Of a DNA stretch of 64,000 bases, positions 44,475-51,469 are shown one piece after another. The notes beneath the pieces were generated by a model. It saw nothing but the letters and a program-made list of their open reading frames with translations, searched no databases and had not been told where the DNA came from. Within the stretch, counting starts at the first letter, position 1; each line of letters starts with the position of its first letter. The DNA comes from Acidimicrobiales bacterium (lineage in GTDB: Bacteria > Actinomycetota > Acidimicrobiia > Acidimicrobiales > Aldehydirespiratoraceae), in contig JAJCXZ010000008.1 in the NCBI GenBank assembly GCA_029263175.1, positions 1 through 64,000 on the forward strand. The letters are read 5' to 3'. A program made the position numbers and the translations under genes.

Positions 44475-45488
44475 GTGGAGCTCATCACCGACGTTCGAGA
44501 ATTGACGCACATTGCGTACGGGTTCAAGGCAGCCAAGGCCATGTTGTCGGCGCTCGAGTTGGGTGTGTTCGAGTGCCTGAAGGACGAGCCCGGTTCTCTC
44601 GATCAGGTCGCCGTGGCGACAGGGCTGGCAGAAAACCGCCTGGAAACATTGCTAACCGCCCTGGTCAGCCTCGGCCTGCTCTCGAAAACGGGCGACCTCT
44701 ATGAGAACGCGCCAGCGGTGCAAACGTTCCTCGTGTCATCGCAGGCGACGTATCTCGGCGACTACCTGCTACTTCAGACCGACAGGTTCCTGTTCCCGGC
44801 ATTTGTCGAACTCAGCGAAGTGCTACAAGGGCACGGCGCGGGAACGGCCTGGGGTGAGTATCAAGACCTGATGGCAGACCCAGCCGTCGCGGCCGAGTTC
44901 AGCCGAGGCCAACACGCCGGGTCGTTGGGCCCAGCCGCCGCGCTCGCCAGGAAGACCGACCTGGCCGGCCGCACACGGCTGCTCGACGTCGGCGGGGGGA
45001 GCGGCGCATTCACGATCGCTTGCTGCAACCGCAACCCATCACTGCAGGCGACGATCCTCGACTTTCCGAACGCTCTCGGAGTCGCTCGTGAGTTCGTCGA
45101 AAGCGCGGGACTCGGCGAACGAGTGGACCATTTCGCCGGGGACGCCCTGAATGCAGAATGGCCCGATGGCCATGACGTCGTATTGATGTCGTTCCTCGCG
45201 AGCGCTGTCAGCGGCGACACAATCGGTCCGTTGTTCCACAGAGCTTTTGCCGCTCTGCCCGCGGGTGGGCTGCTGGTCGTTCATGACTTCATGGTCGATG
45301 ACGATCTGACCGGACCCGCCGACGCCGCGCTGTGGTTCTTGAGCTGCATGTTCAACAGCGCTGACGCGCGGGCGTTGACCCCTTCGCTGATCACCGACCA
45401 CATGATCGACGCCGGGTTCGTTCATGCCGAAGTCCAGCCGCTCATACCCGACCTGACGTGCGTTGCCAGTGCGCTCAAGCCCGGTTGA
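44475..45488 (+). CDS. SAM-dependent O-methyltransferase (acetylserotonin/BchU/TcmO type)
   Basis: 337 aa. The N-terminal ~90 aa is a winged-helix dimerisation domain (ALELGVFECLKDEPGSLDQV, RLETLLTALVSLGLLSKTGD). The methyltransferase domain has RLLDVGGGSGAFTIACCNRN (motif I, ~170), TILDFPNALGVAREF, and GGLLVVHDFMVDDD. This layout is that of plant/bacterial small-molecule O-methyltransferases. The catalytic His of classical members is not obvious, so other acceptors are possible. AAGGAG eight bases before the GTG is a good Shine-Dalgarno site. It is the last intact gene of the tetR cluster. Confidence 0.88.
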   Translation: MELITDVRELTHIAYGFKAAKAMLSALELGVFECLKDEPGSLDQVAVATGLAENRLETLLTALVSLGLLSKTGDLYENAPAVQTFLVSSQATYLGDYLLLQTDRFLFPAFVELSEVLQGHGAGTAWGEYQDLMADPAVAAEFSRGQHAGSLGPAAALARKTDLAGRTRLLDVGGGSGAFTIACCNRNPSLQATILDFPNALGVAREFVESAGLGERVDHFAGDALNAEWPDGHDVVLMSFLASAVSGDTIGPLFHRAFAALPAGGLLVVHDFMVDDDLTGPADAALWFLSCMFNSADARALTPSLITDHMIDAGFVHAEVQPLIPDLTCVASALKPG

Positions 45489-45584
45489 TCTAGCCCGGCG
45501 CGGCCGTGACGCGACGTGGGCGCGAGTGCTGCTGTGAGAGGGATCTACCGAAACCAGGCGCAACTGCTGAAGGGAGTGCAAATC

Positions 45585-45647
45585 ATGACTAACGATCTGA
45601 AGGTCGATGCCGAGCTGCTGCGAGCCGAGGTACGCCAGAAGTACAAG
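45585..45647 (+). pseudogene. 5' stub of a second methyltransferase-like gene
   Basis: Twenty-one codons from ATG 45585, MTNDLKVDAELLRAEVRQKY then K, with AGGGAG upstream. This resembles the N-terminus of arsenite-methyltransferase-like SAM methyltransferases. At 45648 homology stops abruptly and a minus-strand HesB-like remnant begins, so a deletion has joined two truncated genes. The frame runs on to 45728 but that extension is antisense to the remnant and not meaningful. Confidence 0.5.
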
Positions 45648-45746
45648 ATCGAGCAACACCTCATGCCCGTCGATCTGACGGCGGATGTAGCCGTCGACGC
45701 GACGGCCCTTCGTTCTGGCATCAACTGACACCTCGAACCACCCTCA
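45648..45746 (-). pseudogene. HesB-like gene remnant D (UGA-to-middle part) with retained hairpin
   Basis: Minus-strand frame: TGA (45746-45744), then GWFEVSVDARTKGRRVDGYI and RRQIDGHEVLLD, ending at the junction with the methyltransferase stub. It aligns with GKKFEVSVDTRTKGRRLDGY of the complete gene; differences are largely synonymous or conservative. The in-frame UGA is kept (one codon closer to FEVSVD). The GGTGTC-AGTT-GATGCC hairpin at 45717-45732 is kept with wobble pairs. Upstream of the UGA no homology is left. Confidence 0.7.
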
Positions 45747-45958
45747 AACCCCTCATATCTGGAACCCGCCCGCATGTACCTGATTGAGCGGGTGCTAGAC
45801 CGCGGTTGCGTGTGATTGTGGGCGTCTGACCTGAGTGCCAACGAGGCCGCGTCCGGCCCGTCTTATCCGATTGCCACACAACCCAGCCCTCCGAGGTCCT
45901 CGATACGAACGTCCTGATCTCGCGACGGTTTTGCGCGCTACGTTGCGACTAAGAGGGT

Positions 45959-46486
45959 GTGATCACAGTGCGGCAACCGACGACTGCGAATGCCGAGCGG
46001 CTCCAGACCGTGTATCGGACCACATTCGCGGAGCTGTCGGGCTACGTGCTCGTTCACACCAGTGGCGATCGTGAGCTCGCTGAGGATCTGGTGTCCGAGA
46101 CCTACTTCCATGCGGCTCGCCGAGCCCAACAGGGCCGGGTCGAGGAAGTGACTATCGGTTGGCTGAAAACTGTTGCCCGGCGACGGCTGCTCGACCACAT
46201 TCGACGCGAGATCAGCCTCAGGGGACGTGCCGACCGGCTGAAGAACGAGGTTGCCTCAGCACGTTCCGAAGAGATTCCCGATCGGTCTGAACTGTCGATG
46301 GTCTACGAGGCGCTCGACACTTTGCCGAGCGATCATCGCCTGGTTCTGGTCCTGAACCACCTTGATGGACTGCGAGTGCGGGAGATCGCCGAGATCATCG
46401 AACGCAGTCCGGATGCCACCGAATCGCTGCTTCGTCGCGCTCGCAGCGGTTTCAGGGCGGCCTATCGGAGTATGAACGATGACTGA
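45959..46486 (+). CDS. ECF-type RNA polymerase sigma factor
   Basis: 175 aa. Region 2: LSGYVLVHTSGDRELAEDLV followed by SETYFHAARRAQQG and TIGWLKTVARRRLLDHIRRE; region 4: ALDTLPSDHRLVLVLNHLDG and EIAEIIERSPDATESLLRRA. The GTG start has AGAGGG close upstream. The stop overlaps the next start by 8 bp, exactly as at 2978-2985. It is more similar in style to the factor at 2446 than to that at 26384. Confidence 0.88.
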   Translation: MITVRQPTTANAERLQTVYRTTFAELSGYVLVHTSGDRELAEDLVSETYFHAARRAQQGRVEEVTIGWLKTVARRRLLDHIRREISLRGRADRLKNEVASARSEEIPDRSELSMVYEALDTLPSDHRLVLVLNHLDGLRVREIAEIIERSPDATESLLRRARSGFRAAYRSMNDD

Positions 46487-48014
46487 CGACGATCTTGATC
46501 AGACCTTGGGGCGGGCTGCCTCAGCAGGGCGGTTGTCGTCTCGGTTTGAAGAAGAGCTGCTGCTACGTCTGTCTTCATCTGCGTTCGAAACCGACGACCA
46601 GATGGAGGCTGGGAGCGGAAGCGACGTGGTGGTCGTTCTCGACGAGCCTCCGGGTCGCCGGGCTGGACGGGTCACACTCCTCGTCGCAGCGGCAGCGATC
46701 GTGGTGGCTGGTGTCGGTGGCGCCATCGCGCTTCGGGCAGGTGATGGTTCGACGACGGTAGAGACCGACTCCGTTGACTCGCAGGTGGAGGCAGACTCCA
46801 TGACTCCAGACATCGTGCCTCAGCCGCGCCCGTCCGGTACGAGGGGTGACACGCTGGAGTGGGAGCTCGGCGCCACCCCGGGTGACCCGAGCGGTTTGGT
46901 CCAGCTGATGAGTGACGGCAAGACGCTCTACTGGATAGGTAACCGCATATACAGCTCCGTTGAGGGGAAGACGTGGACTGAGGTCGAACTCGATGGTGGC
47001 TCTGTACCCGACCTGGTTGGACAAGGGATGGTCGACGCCGTGTGGGCTGGCCAGCTGGTGGCCTCAGAGGCCAGCGGAGCGAACGTTCGTGTGGAGATCG
47101 CGGGCATCGACGGGTCCTTGCGGACTGCCACACTCTCCCCCCGAGTCGACGGTGACGCGACCACGATGGTCGGTGTCCACGGCGCTCGTGCGACTATTGG
47201 CCCGCGCGGTGTCGTCGTTGCGGCGCGGCTGAGTGTGCTGGACTTCGGTCCGCTGATTGTCGAGGTGCTCGGCATCGATGCCGGCTTGGTCGAGTCGATC
47301 CACCTAGACGACGACGGCGTGAGCGAGACGTTGGTGGTCCAGCTGCCCACTGGTTCCGAACGGATCCGGCTCCTTGACCACGGAATCGTTGACTCGCACG
47401 ACCTGGCGATGGCACCGACCGGGCCCATCGGATGGCACACCACCGACGGCACCAGCTGGAGGCTGATTCCGACCGTCGGCCCCTTCACCCCCGGGGACCA
47501 CACCGAGGTGAGTGTCACCGCGACCACCGCTGGTTTCGTCGCCGTTGACACCATGGGCCAGGGTTGGTTCTCGACGGATGGGACGTCCTGGCCCGAGATC
47601 GACGGCCAGACCGATCCGCTGGGCGGCAGCGATGTCATCGCGTGGAGCGGTCAGGCCCTGACGCTCGGACGCATCACGGGTCTCCAAACCATCAGCGACC
47701 ATGGGCTTGCGTCGCTGCCCTTGACCGACGCTGATGCCTGGTCGACATTCAATAGATCATTCGGGGCCGGCGAGGCTGGCATCGCCTATCTGGTCGACAT
47801 CGATCCCGACGCTGCGACCTTCGACATCGTCTACTCACCCGATGGCATCTCGTGGCAGCGACAGGCGCTGCCCGAAGGAATAGGCGATCTGTATTGCTGC
47901 TTCCTCGACGTCTATGGCGTTGTGGTCGGCCGCGAACAGGTGGCTGCACTCGCCGATGGCGACGACGGTCTCGAGCTGTGGCTCGCGACCCCGACCACCC
48001 AGGAGAACTCATGA
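46479..48014 (+). CDS. Membrane-anchored partner of ECF sigma factor, extracytoplasmic repeat domain
   Basis: 511 aa. A cytoplasmic part (~1-62, helical, SSRFEEELLLRLSSSAFETD) precedes a single helix (RVTLLVAAAAIVVAGVGGAI, ~64-84) and a beta-rich outer domain with SVEGKTWTEVELDG, TTDGTSWRLIPTVG, STDGTSWPEIDGQ and SPDGISWQRQALP. These DG-x-x-W repeats are also present in the 752-aa protein at 24136, so the two outer domains are related. Probable anti-sigma or sensor role from context. Confidence 0.77.
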   Translation: MTDDDLDQTLGRAASAGRLSSRFEEELLLRLSSSAFETDDQMEAGSGSDVVVVLDEPPGRRAGRVTLLVAAAAIVVAGVGGAIALRAGDGSTTVETDSVDSQVEADSMTPDIVPQPRPSGTRGDTLEWELGATPGDPSGLVQLMSDGKTLYWIGNRIYSSVEGKTWTEVELDGGSVPDLVGQGMVDAVWAGQLVASEASGANVRVEIAGIDGSLRTATLSPRVDGDATTMVGVHGARATIGPRGVVVAARLSVLDFGPLIVEVLGIDAGLVESIHLDDDGVSETLVVQLPTGSERIRLLDHGIVDSHDLAMAPTGPIGWHTTDGTSWRLIPTVGPFTPGDHTEVSVTATTAGFVAVDTMGQGWFSTDGTSWPEIDGQTDPLGGSDVIAWSGQALTLGRITGLQTISDHGLASLPLTDADAWSTFNRSFGAGEAGIAYLVDIDPDAATFDIVYSPDGISWQRQALPEGIGDLYCCFLDVYGVVVGREQVAALADGDDGLELWLATPTTQENS

Positions 48015-48901
48015 CCACAAAGCTGAAGTCGGCCACCATCCACATCAGCCATCCGCAGATGATGTTCGTGCTCGCCGGCATCGCGGTGGCCGGCCTGCTG
48101 GCAGGGGCTTGCTCGGCCACTGGCACGACCGCGACGTCAACCGCCGAAGAGGCCGACCCAGCAGAACTGGCAGAGCCGGTTGCGACTGCGCAGCCCGTCA
48201 CCCCGACGTTCGATGTGGACCCGGCGGGAGGACCTTGGGATCTGGTCGGCATCGGTGACAGTTTCATCGGCTGGTCGACGATCGCCGAGCAGTATGCGGA
48301 ACTCCTCGGCGAAGACCTCGGCATTGAGATCAACGTTGCCAAGATTGTCAACCCCACGACGAATCGGCTCGAATACTTGCGGACCAACGACGCTGCTCAG
48401 GACCTGCTGGCCGAGGCAGAGATCATCATCGTGCAGCCCCAACCGGGGCAGCCATCACTTGCGGCGTGGCGTCCCTATTTCGCCGGCGAGTGCGGCGGGG
48501 CCGATGATCAGGAATGCTTCCGAACGGCGCTCGCCGACTTCGACCTGTACATCGGAGAACTCTTCGACGAGATAATTGCGACTACACGCGATGACGCCGT
48601 CATCATCGCGACTCTGGTGGGAGCCTGGGGTGTGGCCGCGTTCAACCCGGGCATCGAGAAGGACGACCCGGAGGCTTACCGCATCCTCGTGGACCACGTC
48701 ATCAACCTGCAGCAGCTTTCTGCGGCTGCCGCGGCAGATCGCGGCATCGCCACAGTCGACGTCAGTCTCGCCTTCCACGGCCCTGACTACTACCAGCCCG
48801 CAGCCGAGGCCTACCTCCTGCCCGACCGGACTCATCCCTCCGATGAGGGCTCGCGTGTCGTTGCCGAGTTACTGCACGGCCTCACCGCCAGCGCGCCATG
48901 A
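48011..48901 (+). CDS. Secreted SGNH/GDSL-type hydrolase lipoprotein
   Basis: 296 aa. Signal peptide with lipobox (LAGIAVAGLLAGACSATGTT) then the SGNH core: LVGIGDSFIGWSTIAEQYAE (catalytic Ser in GDSF) and the C-terminal LLPDRTHPSDEGSRVVAELL (Asp-x-x-His). Such enzymes are esterases acting on acyl or acetyl groups outside the cell. Its ATG overlaps the stop of the membrane partner (ATGA) and follows AGGAG, so it is the third gene of a sigma-partner-lipoprotein operon and a likely target or component of the response. Confidence 0.85.
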   Translation: MTTKLKSATIHISHPQMMFVLAGIAVAGLLAGACSATGTTATSTAEEADPAELAEPVATAQPVTPTFDVDPAGGPWDLVGIGDSFIGWSTIAEQYAELLGEDLGIEINVAKIVNPTTNRLEYLRTNDAAQDLLAEAEIIIVQPQPGQPSLAAWRPYFAGECGGADDQECFRTALADFDLYIGELFDEIIATTRDDAVIIATLVGAWGVAAFNPGIEKDDPEAYRILVDHVINLQQLSAAAAADRGIATVDVSLAFHGPDYYQPAAEAYLLPDRTHPSDEGSRVVAELLHGLTASAP

Positions 48902-49072
48902 GAAGCGCTGACCAAACCTGAAAGCTCGCCGAGATTCTCCTCGCAGGAGCTCGAACGCGTTCTGATACCAATGGTCCGAGCGGTGACAGACCGCACAGAA
49001 CAAACGGTGGCATGGGAGTGCGAGCTGACGCAGATCGGGCAGTATCGAGTTGGCAAGCCGGACGAGCGGTAC

Positions 49073-49200
49073 TCAGATCAGTTCGATCGGACAAGCCGCA
49101 CCGTTGAGGCCATCCACGGGCGCGCCGAGCTTGCGGCCGAACAGGCCACCGCGGGTGATCGTCAGCTCAACCGGCAACTTGAGGAGATCCAGGCCGAGCG
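49073..49200 (-). pseudogene. HesB-like gene remnant B (C-terminal part)
   Basis: Minus-strand GLDLLKLPVELTITRGGLFG then RKLGAPVDGLNGAACPIELI and a stop at 49073-49075. It matches the last ~40 residues of the complete copy. Most differences are third-base synonymous; only GGV to GGL and GAA to GAP change residues. It begins exactly at the stop of the monooxygenase-like gene, so the N-terminal part was lost. About 20 bp beyond the stop are also shared with the complete copy. Confidence 0.75.
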
Positions 49201-49500
49201 TCAGACGTCGTCGTGGCCATCCAGGTTGACGATCCGAAGCGCCTGCGTGTCCATAAACGGCGCGAGCACGTCCATCAGCCCCGTCTCCATCCGCCAGGCG
49301 AGGTAGGCGTCGTAGTTGGCGCGCGTTGCCCACTTCTCCCACAGAACGATCCGATCCGGGTCTTCCTGGTCGCCATATGTCTCTATCGACTCGCAACCCT
49401 CGAAGGCGCGGGTGTCGACGAGCGCCGAGCGAAGCACGTCCAGCAGTTCCTTGCCTTTGCCCGGATTGCACGGAAACTCAACGATGGCCGTGTGAGACAT
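49201..49500 (-). CDS. Antibiotic biosynthesis monooxygenase (ABM) domain protein
   Basis: 99 aa: MSHTAIVEFPCNPGKGKELL, RAFEGCESIETYGDQEDPDR, IVLWEKWATRANYDAYLAWR. This is the dimeric ferredoxin-like ABM fold found in heme-degrading and quinone-forming monooxygenases and in stress proteins. An open frame extends upstream, but ATG 49500 gives the complete domain and has GAGGGG upstream. It is flanked by remnants B and C of the HesB-like gene, both on the same strand. Confidence 0.85.
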   Translation of the reverse strand: MSHTAIVEFPCNPGKGKELLDVLRSALVDTRAFEGCESIETYGDQEDPDRIVLWEKWATRANYDAYLAWRMETGLMDVLAPFMDTQALRIVNLDGHDDV

Positions 49501-49556
49501 GGGAAATCCCCTCAGAAGGTATGTGACGAAACGTATACGAGCGCCGAACATCTGTC

Positions 49557-49686
49557 GATCGGCTCGATGGGACGGGCCGCACCGTCGAGCCGGTCGACTG
49601 CTGCGCCGAGTTTTCGTACCGAACACGCCACCTCGGGTGATGGTGAACTCAACGGGCAGCTTGAGGAGATCCTGATCGAGCAACAC
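49557..49686 (-). pseudogene. HesB-like gene remnant C (C-terminal part, frameshifted)
   Basis: Minus strand: VLLDQDLLKLPVEFTITRGG followed by VFGT, then a one-base insertion and LGAAVDRLDGAARPIEPID in the next frame. It aligns with the complete copy over about 42 residues. The Cys of GAACPIEL is Arg here. No start or stop in the expected place remains. Confidence 0.7.
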
Positions 49687-49962
49687 CCCCGGCCCGATTG
49701 GCCGACCGACCGGATGAACAGACACGCGTTTTGGGCACGCCGAAGTCGACGAGCATCGCGGGGCACCCCTCGGTGAGGAAGATGATGCCGACCTCGGACC
49801 CGCCCATAAGTGCCGACATCGGGCGGCTGGAGCGTCGGTGAGGCGCAGGGCCCCTGGCTCTGCTTGGGTAGGCGCACGATTTTGTGAGAGGGAGCAAGTA
49901 TGAGCGACCAACCAGACTGAGGGATTAGGCCGGAAACGTATTGACCACTGGTTGTTGTCCTG
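49687..49962. other. Gap with possible decayed coding sequence
   Basis: No intact gene is seen. A minus-strand frame contains MSALMGGSEVGIIFLTEGCP followed by AMLVDFGVPKTRV, which reads like a protein fragment but is not assigned. The region lies between remnant C and a small membrane-protein gene. Confidence 0.4.
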
Positions 49963-50172
49963 ATGATGTTCGGGTGGTGGGCGCGGGCAACATATGAAGT
50001 CGGGCTGACCGCCATCATCATGGGCGTGTGGATCTTGATGGGGTCGGTGGCCGCAGCGACGTGGGTCGTGAACCGATGGAATCGGTGGTGGGTGTGGGGT
50101 GCCGTGTCCGTGGTGTTCGTGATCCTGGCCGCGGTCGGTTTGGAATTCATCACCATCGTCGAAGAGTTCTAA
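49963..50172 (+). CDS. Small membrane protein, two helices, unknown function
   Basis: 69 aa, MMFGWWARATYEVGLTAIIM. Two hydrophobic helices (~12-35 and ~44-62) are separated by a Trp/Arg-rich turn (VVNRWNRWWVW). The protein ends GLEFITIVEEF. Two adjacent ATG codons could start it. No Shine-Dalgarno site is obvious. Similar short two-helix proteins are frequent in actinobacteria, and nothing indicates function. Confidence 0.5.
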   Translation: MMFGWWARATYEVGLTAIIMGVWILMGSVAAATWVVNRWNRWWVWGAVSVVFVILAAVGLEFITIVEEF

Positions 50173-50236
50173 CTACTCTCGGTTCCGCCAGCTCATAACC
50201 GGGAATGTGGAGCGGGCACGCCGGACGAGCGTTACT

Positions 50237-50545
50237 TCAGATCAGTTCGATCGGACAGGCCGCGCCGTTGAGGCCGTCGACTGCCGCGCCGAGCTTTCGG
50301 CCGAACACGCCACCACGAGTGATCGTGAGTTCGACGGGCAGCTTGAGCAGATCGGGATCCAGCAGCAGCTCGTGATCATCGATCCGCTTGCGGGTGTAGC
50401 CGTCGAGCCGGCGACCCTTCGTTCTGGTATCAACTGACACCTCGAACTTCTTGCCTCAACCGAACGGTTCGAGCAGGTCGACAATGGCCGTCCCACCCTT
50501 GCGGCGAATGTTGGCCGCCGCCTTCTCGGTCACATGAAGTTCCAT
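50237..50545 (-). CDS. HesB/IscA-like protein, candidate selenoprotein with in-frame UGA (codon 30)
   Basis: 102 codons from ATG 50545 to TGA 50237-50239 if the internal TGA at 50456-50458 is read as selenocysteine. Before it: MELHVTEKAAANIRRKGGTA, then IVDLLEPFG; after it GKKFEVSVDTRTKGRRLDGY, TRKRIDDHELLLDPDLLKLP, VELTITRGGVFGRKLGAAVD, GLNGAACPIELI. The VTEKAAANIR start and VDP-x-L-like LLDPDLLKLPVELTI segment match the HesB/IscA fold, and the UGA is where the first conserved Cys of the iron-sulfur scaffold family lies (G-[C/U]-G). HesB-like selenoproteins are known in other bacteria. A hairpin of SECIS type follows. CAGGGT ten bases before the ATG fits a leaderless promoter. Alternative: a nonsense pseudogene, or a 67-aa frame from GTG 50440. 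Confidence 0.7.
50426..50441 (-). promoter_or_regulatory. Candidate bacterial SECIS hairpin downstream of the UGA
   Basis: On the minus strand GGTGTC-AGTT-GATACC forms a six-pair stem (one G-U) with a 4-nt loop. Twenty nucleotides separate the UGA from the loop, and the loop has G as its second base. These values fit the bacterial SECIS model as I recall it (loop 16-37 nt from UGA, a G among its first two bases). Confidence 0.55.
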
Positions 50546-50728
50546 AGCGGGTTCAACCCTGTCACGGTTCGTGCGATTCCCCAACCACCGAGACCGGTCC
50601 GTCCCCAGTTGAAACGGGGGTCTCACCCCACCGTTTGATTCTTCGACGTGTGGGGGCCGAAGCCCCCGGTTCTGACTCCATCGGCGCTGGCACGGCCAAC
50701 TTGAGACAGCGGAGTAGGGTCGGCGACC

Positions 50729-51469
50729 GTGAGTGCCCAAGGCCGAGCTGAGAAGAACAACGAACAATTCGACGAATGGATTCGCCACGCGAACCAGAGT
50801 GGCGAGACGCCGGCGATCCCAGCCGCCACAGTCATCGTGCTGCGCGATACCGACCAAGGTTTGCAGACCCTGATGTTGCGGAAGAACTCCAAGATCGCCT
50901 TCGGCGGTATGTGGGTCTTCCCCGGCGGCAAGATCGACGCCGACGACCATGACGAATCCGGGGATCTGATCGTCGCAGCACGGCAGGCCGCGGTACGAGA
51001 AGCCCACGAGGAGGCTCAGCTCGTAGTCGATGTCGAGTCGCTCGTGATGTTCGCCCACTGGATTCCGCCATCCATCGCGCCGAAGCGCTTCGCCACGTGG
51101 TTCTTTGCCGCCCGTGTTGATCACGCGCACGCCGTGATCGACGACGGCGAGATCGTGGAGATGGAGTGGACATCGCCGGCCGCCGCGCTTGCCCGACACC
51201 ACGAAGGCGACATCGAGATCGTGCCGCCGACATGGGTCACGCTCCACACCTTGCGGGACTACACAACCGTCGCCGAAGCACTCACCGCACTCGACGAGGC
51301 ACCGGCACGCCACTATGCGACCAAGGTCGGCAAGACGGACGAGGGTCGCATGGTGATGTGGCAGGGCGACGCCGCCTACGAGAGTGGTGATGGCAACACC
51401 GCGGGCGCCCGCCACCGCCTCCAGATGCTCGAATCGGGCTGGGTCTACGACGACTCGGGAGCTCTGTAA
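50729..51469 (+). CDS. Nudix hydrolase
   Basis: 246 aa. The Nudix box runs from FPGGKIDADDHDESGD to QAAVREAHEEAQLVVDV (GX5-insertion-REUXEEXGU type, with an extended loop), near residues 65-105. Nudix enzymes hydrolyse nucleoside diphosphate-linked compounds, including oxidised nucleotides, CoA or NADH; substrate not known. GTG 50729 follows TAGGGT by eight bases. The P-type ATPase gene begins directly after its stop. Confidence 0.87.
   Translation: MSAQGRAEKNNEQFDEWIRHANQSGETPAIPAATVIVLRDTDQGLQTLMLRKNSKIAFGGMWVFPGGKIDADDHDESGDLIVAARQAAVREAHEEAQLVVDVESLVMFAHWIPPSIAPKRFATWFFAARVDHAHAVIDDGEIVEMEWTSPAAALARHHEGDIEIVPPTWVTLHTLRDYTTVAEALTALDEAPARHYATKVGKTDEGRMVMWQGDAAYESGDGNTAGARHRLQMLESGWVYDDSGAL

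Noticed and set aside
50207-50437. Plus-strand 76-codon frame over the HesB-like gene
   Set aside because: Differences between copies fall on synonymous third positions of the minus-strand frame, so the minus strand is the coding one.
49073-50545. Integron-like attC array or transposon ends as explanation of the repeats
   Set aside because: The repeats are pieces of a protein-coding gene, not imperfect palindromes with core sites; no integrase or transposase gene is seen.
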